The notes under the pieces were generated by a model. That model had not been told where the DNA came from and searched no databases. It saw nothing but the letters and a program-made list of their open reading frames with translations. Source: Fimbriimonadales bacterium (GTDB taxonomy: Bacteria > Armatimonadota > Fimbriimonadia > Fimbriimonadales > Fimbriimonadaceae). From it: 5,900 nt of DNA. Location of the stretch: assembly GCA_026392145.1 (NCBI GenBank), contig JAPLCS010000435.1, forward strand, positions 1-5,900, in the 5' to 3' direction. Positions 4,879-5,900 of the stretch are shown here, in pieces; position 1 is the first letter of the stretch, and every line of letters starts with the position of its first letter. Made by a program: the position numbers and the translations under genes.

Positions 4879-5804
4879 CATCACTTCTCTTCCACCCTGA
4901 GACCGACGGTCCCGATTCAAACCTGCGCCAGGATCCTTTCAAAATAGAGAAGAATTTTGACCAGAAGCTGGCATGGAATTGGCTGACCAAGCAGTGCGAC
5001 CTAGGTTACCGTGTCCCTGGAACCGATGCTCATTTGAAATGTCGGGATTTAATTCTTGAAGAAACGAAGAAGAATTGCGATTCCGCGGAGCTACAACCTT
5101 TTGGTTGGTTGTGGAGCAAAACAAATAAGCGCGTGAGCATGTGGAATATCCTCGGATATCAGAATTGGGAGAACGCAAAGACTCGCGTAGTACTTCTTGC
5201 TCACTGGGATACACGTCCATCGGCGGACGAAGAACTAAAACCCGCTGATCGAAAGAAGCCAATTCTTGGTGCTAATGATGGCGCGAGTGGAGTTGCGGTA
5301 CTTCTCGAACTTATGCGACATACGAAAAGTGTCCCCAAAGAACTCGGAATTTGCTATCTATTCGTTGATGGAGAAGATTTAGGCCCTGGACTAGAAGAGA
5401 TGTTTCTTGGTGCTGTTCATTATTCGAAACACTTGAAGTCACCGAAACCAGATTACGGAATCTTGCTTGATATGGTGGGTAAGAAGGACTTGGTAGTTCC
5501 TGTGGAGCCTAATAGCTTGGAGTTAGCAAGAGGTCTGACGTTGGCATTATTCAGGCACGCAAAAGAAGTGGGTTTAGCAAAGACATTTCCTATGGAGCAG
5601 GGTCCCACCATTCTGGATGATCACCTTTCTTTGAACGATGTCGGAATCCCAACAGTGGATCTTATCGATTTTGATTATCCTCAATGGCACACACTTAAGG
5701 ATACACCTGAGTACTGTAGTGCTGACAGCCTAGGAAAAGTTGGAACGCTATTGGAAACGTGGCTGATGAAGTCCACCGTTTGGAAGCCTACGGCCAAGCT
5801 GTAA
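4854..5804 (+). CDS. M28-family zinc enzyme, glutaminyl-peptide cyclotransferase-like
   Basis: The 316-residue protein carries the M28 zinc-enzyme motifs in order: RVPGT (53-57), LLAHWDTRP (114-122), GANDGASG (139-146) with Asp142 as metal ligand, FVDGEDLG (170-177) with Glu174 as likely general base and Asp175 as ligand, LLDMVG (204-209), DDHLSLNDVGIPTVDLI (255-271) and WHT (278-280) with His279 as ligand. The DDH-xxx-GIP-xxx-LI and WHT blocks match glutaminyl cyclases (compare human QC DDHxPF and VWHT). These enzymes use one zinc to cyclise N-terminal Gln to pyroglutamate; an aminopeptidase remains possible. The first 14 residues are hydrophobic but lack basic residues, so export is uncertain. 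The ATG at 4854 has AGG 6 nt upstream and lies inside the end of the preceding gene, in another frame, which suggests coupled translation. Confidence 0.88.
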   Translation: MVLQLFALASLLFHPETDGPDSNLRQDPFKIEKNFDQKLAWNWLTKQCDLGYRVPGTDAHLKCRDLILEETKKNCDSAELQPFGWLWSKTNKRVSMWNILGYQNWENAKTRVVLLAHWDTRPSADEELKPADRKKPILGANDGASGVAVLLELMRHTKSVPKELGICYLFVDGEDLGPGLEEMFLGAVHYSKHLKSPKPDYGILLDMVGKKDLVVPVEPNSLELARGLTLALFRHAKEVGLAKTFPMEQGPTILDDHLSLNDVGIPTVDLIDFDYPQWHTLKDTPEYCSADSLGKVGTLLETWLMKSTVWKPTAKL

Positions 5805-5808
5805 GGAA

Positions 5809-5837
5809 ACTCAGACTAAGTTATTGTTAGTTGGAGT
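5809..5837. terminator. Hairpin between convergent genes, possible terminator
   Basis: ACTCAGACTAA (5809-5819) and TTAGTTGGAGT (5827-5837) pair over 11 positions with one G-U and one A-G mismatch, around a 7-nt loop. It starts 5 nt after the M28 stop codon and 7 nt beyond the 3' end of the convergent tRNA. On the minus strand it is followed by TTTCC, on the plus strand by no T-run. The placement suggests a terminator, more likely for the tRNA side; the tail is weak. Confidence 0.45.
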
Positions 5838-5843
5838 GAAAGC

Positions 5844-5900
5844 TGGAGGAGAGAAGGGGATTCGAACCCCTGAGCCCTTGCAGGCTTCTTGTTTTCAAGA
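5844..5900 (-). tRNA. tRNA-Ser(UGA), 3' part (cut by right edge)
   Basis: Read on the minus strand from the right edge, this shows the anticodon loop CTTGAAA (5899-5893) with anticodon TGA at 5897-5895, the 3' half of the anticodon stem ACAAG (5892-5888), and a long variable arm with AGCC/GGCT stem (5887-5872). Then come the T arm AGGGG-TTCGAAT-CCCCT (5871-5855), the 3' acceptor strand TCTCTCC (5854-5848), T at position 73 and an encoded CCA (5846-5844). The long variable arm and the UGA anticodon make it a class II serine tRNA reading UCA-type codons. The D arm and 5' acceptor strand (expected to be close to GGAGAGA) lie outside the window. U73 is unusual, since bacterial tRNA-Ser normally has G73. 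Confidence 0.92.

Noticed and set aside
4939..5262. 107-codon minus-strand open frame
   Set aside because: Antisense to the conserved M28 motifs; no recognisable product.
4854..5804. M28 gene as part of a toxin or defence system
   Set aside because: All metal-site motifs fit an ordinary M28/glutaminyl cyclase enzyme and no immunity-like or defence gene is next to it.

Overview
This 5.9 kb window comes from a bacterial chromosome of moderate, AT-leaning composition. Its genes are ordinary housekeeping and envelope genes, and I see no phage or transposon content. The taxon cannot be fixed from the sequence. The mix of a PspA/Vipp1-like protein with a C-terminal extension, a COG1579 zinc-ribbon protein, a poorly conserved beta-rich lipoprotein and an M28 glutaminyl-cyclase-like enzyme reminds me of Armatimonadota-type genomes, but that is an impression only.

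Left part, minus strand (1-2803): the N-terminal 117 codons of a dynamin-like GTPase run off the left edge. Upstream of it is a three-gene set transcribed leftwards: a coiled-coil zinc-ribbon protein (COG1579/DUF164), a TTG-started lipoprotein that overlaps it by 4 nt, and an RmlD-type dTDP-4-dehydrorhamnose reductase 10 nt further on. The tight spacing indicates one operon.

Middle (2804-4227): a hairpin with a T-rich tail follows a PspA/IM30 gene on the minus strand. The gene has its own TATAAT box 32 nt upstream of its start. To its right is a 484-bp gene-free divergent region. Besides the pspA promoter it holds a cluster of short perfect dyads and an 18/19-matching 19-nt direct repeat; it may be a structured leader or a small RNA locus.

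Right part (4228-5900): two plus-strand genes overlap by 25 nt. The first is an exported, free-standing and apparently degenerate 5'-nucleotidase C-terminal domain. The second is an M28 zinc enzyme of the glutaminyl-peptide cyclotransferase-like group. A hairpin separates them from a convergent class II tRNA-Ser(UGA), whose 5' part is cut off by the right edge.

The common theme is the cell envelope: PspA and dynamin-like GTPases act on membranes, RmlD makes a sugar for surface polysaccharide, and there is a lipoprotein and one clearly exported protein. I did not find a convincing new defence or mobile system. The most unusual items are the solitary 5'-nucleotidase C-domain coupled to an M28 enzyme, and the structured 3933-4227 region in front of it.
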